Shown here piece after piece: positions 32,721 to 44,300 of a DNA stretch of 64,000 nt; the stretch's first letter is position 1, and each line of letters opens with the position of its first letter. A program made the position numbers and the translations under genes. The notes below the pieces were generated by a model. The model was not told the DNA's origin, did not search any database, and was given only the letters and a program-made list of their open reading frames with translations. Source of the stretch: Callorhinus ursinus (taxonomy: Eukaryota; Chordata; Mammalia; Carnivora; Otariidae); assembly GCF_003265705.1 (NCBI RefSeq), contig NW_020312859.1, positions 6,581,091 through 6,645,090 on the forward strand, written 5' to 3'.

Positions 32721-34082
32721 CCTCCAGGCTTAATCTTTCTGATGCCTTCTTATGTTTATTCTACACTATTTTTAGTTTGCCTAAAAAAATGTATCCCCCT
32801 TTTTTTCTGAGATTTGTATTTGGTCCTTGGAGAAGCTGAATGTACTGGTTAACATAGCAAATGGGCTGGGTGGTGATTAAGCTTTCAGCCTTATTATAGA
32901 AATCAGTGAATTATTGACTTATTTGTGAAATCGGTGACATTGTCCCAAAGGGAGAAGCCTTTCTCATGTGCTCAAATATAAATTTGGCATTGAAACAAGA
33001 TGGGAAGCTTTTAAAGCAAAATGAGTCTTATAAAATGTGGTCCATCATGTTTCTTCCCAGAACCATGTAGAAGACCACATTGTATGATAGAAAAATGGGG
33101 TGGGGGGGAAGACTGAAGCTATTGTTGGCCTTTCTCAGAATTATAAAGATGTAATGTGAGTTACTCTAATCATTCAGAATTTCAAAGGTCCACTCTTTTG
33201 CAAAGAAAATCTCTTGGGCTAATTTGAGGTGGATGAAGAGGGCTGTTCTTGCTAGCCTGGAGTCCCAAAGCCTGATTTATTCTCGTAGCATTTCTGTGAG
33301 ATGTTTTTTCCACTTTTCCAAATTTTGTAGAAATGCCAAGTCTCTTTCTTCAAAATTCAATACAATTTGGCTCAGAGCTACAAGGCAGGGGGAATAGGAT
33401 ACAGTTATTTAATCCCATACAGCTTCTCACACCTCTGACTAACCTTTCATTTAGAAGATTTAAAAATAATTTTCCATATAGAAATGTTTTATCTTTTGAT
33501 TTTTTTTTTGGATATTCTTTAAAATCTCCTCTACAGCACTGAAATGTAATACAGTATTCACAGGTGAAAACTACTTACTCTTTGAAAACAGCATTTCTTC
33601 TTGCTCAGCCAAAAATACATGAATGTTTTCACTGACTCCCCACTAAAGAGAAAAAACGATTTCATGAAGTAAGCCTCACCTTTAAGGAATAACATCAAAA
33701 AAAAAAAAAAAAGTCAGTCTTTAGCTTTGAGAAGTCACCAATGGCAAGTTTGTATTTGCGCCCAGCCCCAGCTCTGAATCATAAAACCTGGCTAAACACA
33801 TCTGCCATCTGATACTCGTGGTAAACCTAGCAGCTTGGTGCTGCAGAAGGATTTTGGATTTTGATTCCTTCGAGATATCTGTGTGTCTTGGAAATGCCAG
33901 GCAAATTCCTAGTCTCCATATCTCGAGAATGGGACACCTCTCCCTCTTTTCCCTTGGATTCTATGATGACAAAGTAGCAGGTCTGGCAAACAGCATGCTC
34001 TCCACCGATGGTGAGGGCCCTTCCCTCCCTGCTCTCCTTGATTTCCTATGCCTTGCTCCAGCTACTAATTTTGGCTTAGCAT
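32721..34082. other. No gene or recognised repeat
   Basis: 1.36 kb, with a 16-nt A run at 33697-33712 that could be an orphan retrotransposon tail. The 110-codon frame from 33818 runs into the LTR to its right and is not supported as a gene. Confidence 0.4.
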
Positions 34083-34545
34083 TTGTGGTAGAAAGAATAA
34101 GGCGTCTCAATGATGTCTTCATCCTGGAAGGCTGTGAATATATCACCTGACGTGGCAAGGGAGACTTGGTAAATGTGACGAAGCTCAGGATGTTTAGATG
34201 GAAGATTCCCCTGGATTATTGGGGTTGGGCCCAATGTAATCACATGAGGGTCCTTGTAAATGGAAGAAGGAGGTTGCACAGAGAGATTTGAAGCTGCTAT
34301 GTTGTTGGCACTGAAGATGAAGGAAGGGGTCACAAACCAAGGAATGCAGGGGACTTCTAGAAGCTGGAAAAAGCAAGGAAATGGATCCTCTGCTTGAGCC
34401 TCCGGAAAGAATGCAGCACTGTCAACATACTGACTTTGGCCCTAGGAGACCCATTTCAGACTTGTGACTTCCAGAACTGTAAGCTAATACATTTACGTTG
34501 CCTGAAGCCACCAGTTTGCATTCATCTCCTACAGATTGAATAGGA
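34083..34545 (+). mobile_element. MLT1-like MaLR (ERVL) solo LTR
   Basis: 'ggattattggggttgggcccaatgtaatcacatgagggtccttgta', 'gacttctagaagctggaaaaagcaaggaaatggatcctctgcttgagcctcc', 'cccatttcagacttgtgacttccagaactgtaagctaatacat' give the MaLR LTR 3' half. Same family as 21658-22155, 12.4 kb away in the same orientation. Too far apart and without internal genes to be an obvious provirus pair. Confidence 0.8.
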
Positions 34546-34646
34546 AACACTATAGGGTCTCTGTAGAGCCATGCTCTGGCTGCTGGGTGGGAAGTGCTTA
34601 GAGTAGCTGGAGAAAGTGGTTCTAACCATTGGCTGCCTCTCTCCTT

Positions 34647-34664
34647 AAAAAGCTCAGAAGAGGT
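34647..34664. repeat. Target-site duplication, left copy (L1-C)
   Basis: AAAAAGCTCAGAAGAGGT here and at 41711-41728 after the A tail. The leading A bases of the right copy merge with the tail, so the safe core is GCTCAGAAGAGGT. Confidence 0.95.
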
Positions 34665-36470
34665 GGGCGGAGCAAGATGGCGGAGGAGTAGGAGACCTGG
34701 ATTTCGTCTGGTCTCAGGAATTCAGCTGAATAGGGATCAAACCATTCTGAACACCTACGAACTCAACAGGAGATCGAAGATAAGAAGAGTAACAACACTC
34801 TGAACAGAAAAGCGACCACTTTCTGGAAGGTAGGGCGGGCAGAGAAGTGAATCCGAGGTGATATTCGGGAGGATAGACGGCGGGGGAGGGGGCCTCCGTC
34901 GGCCACTTCTGGCAAGTGATAGAGCTGCGGAGCACAAAATCGGAACTTTTAGAAGTCGGCTCCGTGGAAGGACATCGCTCCAGTGGCTAAGCGGGGGGGG
35001 TGGAACCCTCGCGGGACAGTGTGGTCTCAGGACCCTCGGGGTCACAGAAAGACCGGGGGTGCCTGAGTGTGGCAGAGCTCCCAGGGATTGGAGCGGGGAA
35101 GCTGGCTGCAGAGACGGAGCCGAGGCGCGGGCTCTCAGCTCGGGGTTGCCATAAACTGTGATCCGCGGCCCAGTCGGGCCACTGCTCCTCCAGCAGGGAC
35201 CCAACAAGCGGCAGAGCTGGGGAGACTCCCCTTCCTCCCCCAGAAGGAGCAGCGTGGGAGCGCACCACAGGGATCTGCTGGGTTTGGAGACTCCACACGG
35301 GGTCGGGTGGCAGAGATAGAAATGCTCGGTCACAGGCTGGGTGAGCACGGAGTGCGGCCGGAGACCGGGGACACGGGAGTGACTGGCTGCTTTACTCTGG
35401 GGGCACACTGAGGAGCGGGGCCCCGAGTTCTTGCCTTCTCTGGGCGGAGATTGGGAGGCCACCATTTTCACCCTGGTCCTCCAAAGCCTACGGAAAGCTT
35501 GCAGGGAACAAAAGCTCAGCAGCTTGCTTAGCCTGGACCGACAAGGGTGGGGCAATTCCGCCTCCGGCAGACATTTGGGAACCACGGCAACAGGCCCCTC
35601 CCCCAGAAGATCAGCACGAACAGCCAGCAAGCCAAGACCAAGTTTACTGATCAAGGAGAACGGGAGAACTCCAGCGCTAGGGGAATACTGCACATAGAAT
35701 TCAAGGCTTTTTTACCATGATTCATTAGTTTTTCAAAGTTAATTTTTTAACTGTTTTTTTTAATTTCTCTTTTTCCCTTTTTCAACCAACATCTTATCAA
35801 TCCCTTTATTTAAAAAAAATTTTTTATTTTTCATTTTTAGAGTCATATTTTATCCCTTCATAGTAGTTACCCTTATTTTTGGCATATATATATAAGTTGT
35901 TCGCTCTTTAAAATTTTGAGATACAGTTTCTTCTAACAGATCAAAATATACCCTAAATCACTAGTGTATGGCTTTGTTCTAGTCTCCTGCCTGATCACAT
36001 TATATCCCTTTTTTTTTTTTTTAAATCTTCTTCTTTCTTTTTTCAAAAAACTTCTTATCATATCAATTCCTTTTATAAAATGTTTTATAATTTTCATCTT
36101 TACAGTCATCTTCCATCCCTTTATTGTGTAAGCCCTTATTTTGTACATATATAAGTCTTTCTTCCTTTAAAATTTTAGGAGGCACTTTATCCTAACAGAC
36201 CAAAATGCACCCAAAATCTAGTGTGTGGCACTGATCTATGCACTAGCCTGATCATCTTTGATCATATTTGGTTTTTTTTGTATTGTTCTGTTTTTGTTTT
36301 TAATCTTTTTCTTTTTTTTTTCTTTCTTTCTTTTCCTTCTTTTTTCTTTCTTTCCCTTTCTTTTCCCCTGGTTTCAGGTCTTTTCTGATTTGCATAGAGT
36401 ATATTTGTTGGGGACATTGTTAACCTGTTAGCATTTTGTTCTCTCATTCATCTATTCTCCTCTGGACAAA
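34665..36470 (+). promoter_or_regulatory. L1-C 5' UTR with internal promoter and YY1-type site
   Basis: The YY1-like CAAGATGGCGG sits within the first 20 bases (34673-34683), as in the human L1 promoter. 34860-35640 is GC- and CpG-rich. 35700-36460 is AT-rich, with pyrimidine runs such as the TTTCTTTC tract at 36310-36365. The same two-part leader is present in L1-A and L1-B. Promoter activity is inferred from family knowledge. Confidence 0.85.
34755..35693 (-). other. Long antisense open frame (312 codons) in the L1-C 5' UTR
   Basis: An uninterrupted frame on the strand opposite to L1-C runs 939 nt, starting at a GTG; the first ATG I can place is codon 77, leaving about 236 residues. An in-frame TAA lies shortly upstream of the GTG. 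The product is rich in Pro, Ser, Arg and Leu with no recognised domain, membrane span or coiled coil. Related frame pieces occur in L1-A and L1-B. Primate L1 carries a short antisense ORF0 in its 5' UTR, so an analogous frame is conceivable, but stop-poor GC-rich DNA alone could explain this. Confidence 0.35.
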
Positions 36471-37367
36471 ATGACAAGACGAAAAAAATCACCTCAGCAA
36501 AAAGAACAAGAGAGAGTACCGTCAGCCAGGGACCTACTCAATACGGACATTAGTACAATGTCGGACCTAGAGTTCAGAATCATGACTTTAAAGATACTGG
36601 ATGGGCTTGAAAAAAGCGTGGAAGTTATTAGAGAAACCCTTTCTGGAGAAATAACACAACTAAAATCTAACCAAGTCGAAATCAAAAAGGCTATTGATGA
36701 GGTGCAATCAAATATGGGGGCACTAACTGCTAGGATAAATGAGGCAGAAGAGAGAATCAGCGATATAGAAGACCAAATGATGAAAAATAAAGAGGCTGAG
36801 AAAAAGAGAGAGCAACAATTACAGGATCATGAGGGCAGAGTTCGAGAGATAAGCGATAGGATAAGATGAAACAACATTAGAATAATTGGGATCCCAGAAG
36901 AAGAAGAAAGAGAGAGAGGGGCAGAAGGTCTATTGGAGCAAATAATAGCAGAGAACTTCCCTAATGTGAGGAAGGAAACAGGCATCAAAATCCAGGAGGC
37001 ACAGAGAACCCCTCTCAAAATCAATAAAAATAGGTCAACACCCCGACATCTAATAGTAAAACTTACGAGTCTCAGAGACAAAGAGAAAATCCTGAAAGCA
37101 GCTCGGGAGAAAAGATATGTAACCTACAATGGTAAAAATATTAGATTGGCAACAGACCTTTCCACAGAGACCTGGCAGGCCAGAAAGGACTGGCAAGATA
37201 TCTTCAGAGCACTAAACGAGAAAAATATGCAGCCAAGAATACTATATCCAGCTAGGCTGTCATTGAAAATAGAAGGAGAGATAAAAAGCTTCCAGAACAA
37301 ACAAAAACTAAAGGAATTTGCAAACACGAAACCAGCCCTCCAAGAAATATTGAAAGCGGTCCTCTAA
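36471..37367 (+). pseudogene. L1-C ORF1 (RNA-binding chaperone), one nonsense codon
   Basis: 298 codons from ATG 36471 to a TAA at 37365. Residues about 25-130 form the heptad-rich coiled coil (RINEAEERISDIEDQM). After it come the RRM-like domain (RTPLKINKNRSTPRHLIV) and the C-terminal domain (YPARLSLKIEGEIKSF). The only lesion seen is TGA at 36867-36869 (codon 133), where L1-B has CGA: a CpG transition. The break falls at the coiled-coil/RRM border, so a product would trimerise at best but not bind RNA. Length equals the family norm of about 300 residues. Confidence 0.95.
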
Positions 37368-37448
37368 GCAAAGAGAGAGCCTAAAAGCAAAATAGATCAG
37401 AAAGGAACACAGACAACATACAGTAATAGTCACCTTACAGGCAATACA

Positions 37449-40400
37449 ATGGCACTAAATTCATACCTTTCAATAGTTACCCTGAATGTAAATGGGCCAA
37501 ATGCCCCAATCAAAAGACACAGGCTATCAGGTTGGATTAAAAAACAAGACCCATCCATATGCTGTCTGCAAGAGACTCATTTTAGACCCAAAGACACCCC
37601 CAGATTGAAAGGGAGGGGGTGGAAAACCATTTACCATGCTAATGGACACCAAAAGAAAGCTGGGGTGGCAATCCTTATATCAGACAAATTAGATTTTAAA
37701 CCAAAGACTGTAATAAGAGATGAGGAAGGACACTATATCCTACTTAAAGGGTCTATCCAACAAGAAGATCTAACAATTGTAAATATCTATGCCCCGAACA
37801 TGGGAGCAGCCAATTATATAAGGCAATTAATAACAAAAGCCAAGAAACATATTGACAGCAATATAATAATAGTGGGGGACTTTAACACCCCCCTAACTGA
37901 AATGGACAGATCATCTAAGCAAAGATCAACCAGGAAATAAAGACTTTAAAGGACACAGTGGACCAAATGGACTTCACAGACACATTCAGAACATTCCATC
38001 CCAAAGCAACAGGGTACACATTCTTCTCTAGTGCCCTGGAACATTCTGCAGGCTGGATCACATCCTAGGTCACAAATCAGGTCTCAACTGGTATCAAAAG
38101 ATTGGGATTATTCCCTGCATATTTTCAGACCACAATGCTTTGAAACTAGAACTCAATCACAAGAGGAAAGTTGCAAAGAACTCAAATACATGGAAGGTAA
38201 ACAGCATCCTACTAAAGAATGAATGGGTCAACTAGTAAATTAAAGAAGAATTAAAAAAACTCATGGAAAGCAATGAAAATGAAAACACAACTGTTCAAAA
38301 TCTTTGGGATACAGCAAAGGCAGTCCTGAGAGGAAAGTATATAGCAATACAAGCCTTTCTCAAGAAACAAGAAAGGTCTCAATTACACAACCTAACCCTA
38401 CACCTAAAGGAGCTGGAGAAAGAACAGCAAATCAAGCCTAAACCCAGCAGGAGAAGAGAAATAATAAAGATCAGAGCAGAAATCAATGAACTAGAAACCA
38501 AAAGAATAGTAGAACAGATCAACGAAACTATGAGCTGGTTCTTTGAAATAATTAACAAGATTGATAAACCGCTGGCCAGACTGATCAAAAAGAAAAGAGA
38601 AATGACCCAAATCAACAAAATCATGAATGAAAAGGAGAGATCACAACCAACACCAAAGAAATACAATTACAAGATCATATGATGAGCAACTCTATGCCAG
38701 CAAATTAGATAACCTGGAAGAAATGGGTGCTTTCCTAGAGATGTATCAATGACCAAAATTGAACGAGGAAGAAATAGAAAACCTGAACAGACCTATAAAC
38801 ACTAAGGAAATTGAAGCAGTCATCAAAAATCTCCCAACAAACAAACGCCCAGGGCCAGATGGCTTCCCAGGGGAATTCTATCAGACATTTAAAGAAGAAT
38901 TAATACTATTCTCCTGAAACTGTTCCAAAAAATAGAAATGGAAGGAGAACTTCCAAAGTCATTTTATGAGGCCACCATTAGCTTGATCCCAAAACCAGAC
39001 AAAGACCCCATCAAAAGGAGAACTACAGACCAATATCCTTGATGAACATGGATGCAAAAATTCTCACCAAAATACTAGCCAATAGGGTCCAACAGTATAT
39101 TAAAAGGATTATTCACCATGACCAAGTGGGATTTATCCCTGGGCTGCAAGGCTGGTTCAACATCTGCAAATCAATCAACGTGATACCATACATTAACAAA
39201 AGAAAGTACAAGAGTCATATGATCCTCTCAATAGATGCAGAAAAAGCATTTGACAAAGTACAGCATCCTTTCTTGATCAAAACTCTTCAGAGTATAGGGA
39301 TAGAGGGTACACACCTCAATATCATAAAAGCCATCTATGAAAAACCTACAGCCAATATCATTCTCAATGGGGAAAAGCTGAGAGCTTTCCCCCTAAGGTC
39401 AGGAACACGGCAGGGATGTCCACTCTCACCACTGCTATTCAACAAAATATTAGAAGTCCTAGCCACAGCAATCAGACAACAAAAAGAAATCAAAGGCATC
39501 CAAATCGACAAAGAGGAAGACAAACTCTCACTCTTTGCAGATGATAGGATACTGTATGTGGAAAACCCAAAAGACTACCCCCCAAAACTGCTAGAACTCA
39601 TACAGGAGTTCAGTCAAGTAGCAGGATAGAAAATCAATGCACAGAAATCAGTGGCATTCCTATACACCCACAACAAGACAGAAGAGAGAGAAATTAAGGA
39701 GTCAATCCCATTTACATTTGCACCCAAAACCATAAGATACCTAGGAATAAATTTAACCAAAGAGGCAAAGGATGTGTACTCAGAAAACTATAAAATAGTC
39801 ATGAAAGAAATTGAAGAAGACACAAAGAAATGGAAAAACGTTCCATGCTCATGGATTGGAAGAACCAACATTGTGAAGATGTCAATGCTACCTAGAGCAA
39901 TCTACACATTCAATGCAATCCCCATCAAAATACCATCCACTTTTTTCAAAGAAATGGAACAAATAATCCTAAAATTTGTATGGAACCAGAAGAGACCCCG
40001 AATAGCCAGAGGAATATTAAAAAAGAAAAGCAAAGCTGGCGGCATCACAATTCCGGACTTCCAGCTCTATTACAAAGCTGTCATCATCAAGACAGTATGG
40101 TACTGGCACAAAAACAGACACATAGATCAATGGGACAGAATCAAGAGCCCAGAAATGGACCCTCAACTCTATGGTCAACTCATCTTTGACAAAGCAGGAA
40201 AGAATGTCCAATGGCAAAAAGACAGTCTCTTCAACAAATGGTGTTGGGAAAATTGGACAGCCACATGCAGAAGAATGAAACTGGACCATTTCCTTATACC
40301 ACACACAAAAATAGACTCCAAATGGTTGAAAGAGCTAAACGTGAGACAGGAGTCCATCAAAATCCCAAAGGAGAACACAGGTAGCAACCTCTTCAACCTC

Positions 40401-41255
40401 AGCCGCAGCAACTTCTTCCTAGAAACATCGCCAAAGGCAAGGGAAGCAAGGGCAAAAATGAACTATTGGGATTTCATCAAGATTAAAAGCTTTTGCACAG
40501 CAAAAGAAATAGTCCACAAAACAAAAAGACAACTGACAGAATGCGAGAAAATATTTGCAAATGACATATCAGATAAAGGGCTAGTATCCAAAATCTATAA
40601 AGAACTTAACAAACTCAACACCCAAAGAACAAATAATCCAATCAAGAAATGGGCAGAAGACATGAACAGACATTTTTCCAAAGAAGACATCCAAATGGCC
40701 AACAGACACATGAAAATGTGCTCAACATCGCTCGGCATCAGGGAAATCCAAACCAAAACCTCAAAGAGATACCCCCTCACACCAGTCAGAATGGCTAAAA
40801 TTAACAAGTCAGGAAACTACAGATGTTGGCGGGCATGTGGAGACAGGGGAACCCTCCTACTTTGTTGGTGGGAATGCAAGCTGGTGCAGCCACTCTGGAA
40901 AACAGTACGGAGGTTCCTCAAGAAGTTGAAAATAGAGCTACCATACGATCCAGCAATTGCAGTACTGGGTATTTACCCCAAAGTTACAAATGTAGGGATC
41001 CGAAGGGGTACGTGCACCCCAATGTTTATAGCAGCAATGTCCACAATAGCCAAACTGTGGAAAGAGCCAAGATGTCCATCGACAGATGAATGGATAAAGA
41101 AGAAGTGGTATATATACACAATGGAATATTATGCAGCCATCAAAAGGAATGAGATTTTGCCATTTGCAATGACGTGGATGGAACTGGAGGGTGTTATGCT
41201 GAGTGAAATAAGTCAATCAGAGAAAGACATGTATCACATGACCTCACTGATATGA
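37449..41255 (+). pseudogene. L1-C ORF2 (endonuclease / reverse transcriptase), disabled
   Basis: The ATG at 37449 starts the endonuclease domain ([17 protein letters not shown]). A 1-nt deletion near 37921 ends the frame at 37940. Further lesions before 39.04 kb: 1-nt deletion near 38033, adjacent TAG-TAA at 38233-38238, 1-nt deletion near 38636, TGA near 38750 and 1-nt deletion near 38906. From 39039 the frame is open to 39629, where TAG (39627-39629) replaces a Tyr codon, and then 39651-41255 is open. That part carries the catalytic FADD box (about 39534-39545) and the C-terminal Cys-rich segment ([19 protein letters not shown]). The usual length is about 1270 codons, which this matches. 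Confidence 0.95.
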
Positions 41256-41710
41256 GGAATTCTTAATCTCAGGAAACAAACTGAGTGTTACTGGAGTGGT
41301 TGGGGGTGGGAGGGATGGGGTGGCTGGGTGATAGACATTGGGGAGGGTATGTGCTATGGTGAGCGCTGTGAATTGTGCAAGACTGTTGAATCACAGATCT
41401 GTACTTCTGAAACAAATAATGCAAGATATGTTAAGAAAAAAGAAAAAGAAGATAGCAGGAGGGGAAGAATGAAGGGGAGTAAGTCGGAGGGGGAGAGGAA
41501 CCATGAGAGACGATGGACTCTGTAAAACAAAATGAGGGTTCTAGAGGGGAGGGGGTTGGGGGGATGGGTTAGCCTGGTGATGGTTAATAAGGAGGGCACG
41601 TTCTGTGTGGATCACTGGGTGTTATCACAAACAAAGAATCATGGAACACTACATGAAGAACTAATGATGTAATGTATGGTGATTAACATAACAATAAAAA
41701 ATTAAAAAAA
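41256..41710 (+). other. L1-C 3' UTR and A tail
   Basis: Purine-rich (41420-41510), with AACTAATGATGTAATGTATG and CAATAAAAAAT at the end; AATAAA is the polyadenylation signal, followed by the A tail. Same sequence as L1-B's 3' UTR and the micro insertion at 15548-15610. Confidence 0.93.
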
Positions 41711-41728
41711 AAAAAGCTCAGAAGAGGT
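41711..41728. repeat. Target-site duplication, right copy (L1-C)
   Basis: Second copy of AAAAAGCTCAGAAGAGGT; the first A bases merge with the L1 tail. Confidence 0.95.
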
Positions 41729-43286
41729 TGAAGGACAGTGATTGCAATGGATTATTTTTCTTTGGTAGGCAAGAAGGCCGAGGCTTCTAAAGTAGAACAG
41801 ACAAGTTGATGTAGACCAAACATATAAGGACCTTTAATTTTTTTTCTTCACTCATTTCATAGAAGGGACCTTTGTGTTTTCAAGGAATCAAGTAAATATA
41901 ACTTCTTTCTGGGTATATGATCTTACCGATGGCCACAGTGCCCATCTGCCAGAGTCCTGAGCCAACTTTCTGCCCCAAGTTTTTGGAGAAGTTTGAGCTC
42001 ACGGTTTTGTGTCCTCTTTTGTAACAAATCCTGAGTTAACCTGAAGCAAAGCCACAAAAAATGACCCTGAAATTTTATAAGTCTCAGGGGAGGTGTTCAA
42101 TCCAAAATAAATTCAAGGGAACCTCTCTGGATTTGACCCTTAAACCCTGAACCATGGCTATTTCAAGTGGTGGTTTCAAGATTCTGAGGTCTAGGAAAAC
42201 TTGCCTGCATTCCCAGAGAGAGAGAGAGAGAGAGAGAGCAATCTGGGACTGGAGGAAAGAAAGAAAAAAAACAAAACGTTGCTATTTTGTTGGAGGTGTT
42301 TCCCCAGAATCAGCCAGAGTGAACATCTGTGATATGCTTGTTTGGACACTTTATCACTTGGTCTTGAAACATTTTTATGAAAAGCTACAGAAAGTGTTAG
42401 AATATCCAATTAGTGATGATATGATGGGGCTGGGAAAGTGTCATTCGCCTGGGTGGTCCCCAGACTTTTCTTGCCTTTTAGCCAATGACATTTATTTTAA
42501 TAATAGCTCGGAGACCAAGAGGCCTCTGCTCTTCCCTCTTCATGAACGATCATGAGGAACTTCCCTATTTCTTACTCACGTCTCTGGAATCTGTGTGTGG
42601 TGGTTGCAAAGAAGTGTTTCCTATCAAGGGTGGATTTGAAAATCTGAGAGTTGCCGGCAGATCTCTGAAGCAACCTCATGCAGGAAAACAATCAGACTTT
42701 TTATGTCTGGTTTTTGGGGCCACAAAAATGAAGTAGATGAAGAAGGGGGCTTGATGGCTCCATGGAAAGCAGATTTCTCTAACATTTGGAATTTGGAAGA
42801 GAATTCTGATTTGTTCGTAATCCAGCTGGAGTTAAGGATTGTGGGCCTGTCTCAGTGTCCTGATCCATGCACGAAACCTGCCATGGGTGTGCAGTTAGAA
42901 AGTAGTTTCACAAGTCACCTATCAGCTAAGCCACCATATGCGATTAAATTAGTTTCAAATTTCTGGAGACTGGAGGTGTCCAAACATGGGTCCAATGACC
43001 ACTTGCCAAGTTCTAGAGGGCATTCAAAACACTGCCCAGGTGGTTGGACGTAATCATTTATTCAACCTGTCAGCTAATGTTCATTATATCTACTACATTC
43101 ACTGCTCTGTGCTGTGGCCATTGCATTAGCTTTAAAGGTCTACCTTAAACATTTATAATTTTATTATTCTAATAGTTTTGGTGTATATGGCAAAAAGGAA
43201 TGATCAAAGAGTCTCATCCTTCATGATGCTGAAAATACACAAAGCAAAGGCTCATAAAGTGAATTTTTTTAAGTCCCAAAGCAACA
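41729..43286. other. No gene recognised; (GA)n at 42215-42239
   Basis: 1.56 kb of non-coding DNA. An AG run at 42215-42239 and short frames (133 codons or fewer, one spanning the AG run) are all that stand out. No protein signature. Confidence 0.4.
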
Positions 43287-43295
43287 GTAATAATG

Positions 43296-43329
<34 letters not shown>
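43287..43329. repeat. (TAA)n microsatellite
   Basis: About 14 copies of AAT/TAA with one or two early interruptions. Confidence 0.95.
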
Positions 43330-43330
<1 letters not shown>

Positions 43331-43364
43331 CATCTGAGCCAGGCAGAGCCTATAATTTCATCTT

Positions 43365-43500
43365 TCAACAAAACCTTATAGAAAATATGATTACCCTTCT
43401 TCCTCAGACATGAAAACTGAGGCTCAGCGATCTTAGATAAGCTGCCGAGGTCACAGAGCTAGTAGCACCTGGAGGAAGTATTCTATGCAGTTCTGTCCCA
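43365..43500 (-). mobile_element. MIR SINE
   Basis: 'cagacatgaaaactgaggctcagcgatcttagataagctgccgaggtcacagagctagtag' is the minus-strand MIR core. Confidence 0.8.
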
Positions 43501-43767
43501 CACATACAATAGGTAGGTAACGAGTCAGCATGTTGTCTTTTGGCTACAGATTTACAGAAAAATGGAAATGAAAATATAACAGTTACTTACCATATATTTA
43601 TTTGAAAGCAGATGGGGTTCCTTTCTAAACAAGTTGATGGTAAGTTATTCACTTTGTAAATGGAGATTTGCAAACTCTGACAAGTTACTTGGCACCAGGT
43701 ACCTGTAAGACATTACTTACAGCAAATTAGTTCAAACACACACAAAAAATGGTTCTTAACCTGACTT

Positions 43768-43971
43768 AAAGAAAGAAAAGATTTACTTATTTTAGAAAGA
43801 GAGAGAGCGAGAGTGTGAGCGGGGGTGGGGGCAAAGGGTGGGAGAGAATCCTAAGCAGACTTCATGCTGAGCACAGAGCCCAACATAGGGCTCAATTTCA
43901 CAACCCTGAGATCACAACCAGAGCCGAAACCAAAAATCAGACATTTAACTGACCGTGCCACCCAGGCGCCC
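43768..43971 (-). mobile_element. CanSINE (SINEC), copy 5
   Basis: Minus strand; the head GGGGCGCCTGGGTGGCACGG is at 43952-43971. The flanks CTTAACCTGACTT (43755-43767) and CTTAACACTGACTT (43972-43985) form a target-site duplication with a one-base indel. It is more diverged than copy 3. Confidence 0.93.
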
Positions 43972-44119
43972 CTTAACACTGACTTTTTATTGGTGATTTA
44001 AGAAGCTTTTTCAAATAGCTGGAGTTAGGATTATTTCTGACATTCCAGTACCTTAGGGACTCTTGGAAGATGTGGCAGCGAAGGAAAACCTACCCCCCAG
44101 TACCTCCACCTGCCATTGC

Positions 44120-44300
44120 CCCAGGCACTTCTGTGCACATCCGCTTACTTAATTTCCTCTATGACCTCAGAGGGTCAATGCTACTAACCCCATTTTTACA
44201 GAAAAGAACGTTGAAATTCAAGATTTTGTTCCAGATCATGCTGATTATTAGACCATGGAAGCTGGCTATTCAGTTCCAGGCTTGCAGTTTACACATAGCT
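44120..44300 (-). mobile_element. MIR SINE
   Basis: 'acttaatttcctctatgacctcagagggtcaatgctactaaccccatttttacagaaaag', then 'agattttgttccagatcatgctgattattag', follows the minus-strand MIR order in a decayed form. Confidence 0.55.

Larger units (their letters stand above)
34665..41710 (+). mobile_element. L1-C: full-length carnivore LINE-1
   Basis: 7.05 kb from GGGCGGAGCAAGATGGCGG to an A tail of about 12, flanked by an 18-bp target-site duplication. Parts: 5' UTR 34665-36470, ORF1 36471-37367, 81-nt spacer, ORF2 37449-41255, 3' UTR 41256-41710. Full length and clean duplications point to a fairly recent insertion, yet ORF1 has a nonsense codon and ORF2 many lesions. It is inverted relative to L1-A and L1-B. 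Confidence 0.98.

Noticed and set aside
21658..34545. The two MLT1-like LTRs as the ends of one provirus
   Set aside because: They are 12.4 kb apart, with MIR, L2, CanSINE and DNA transposons between them and no gag, pol or env similarity. Two solo LTRs are simpler.
34987..35298. Second antisense frame in the L1-C 5' UTR
   Set aside because: It overlaps the longer antisense frame in another phase. Open in all copies only because the DNA is GC-rich; kept as counter-evidence, not as a gene.
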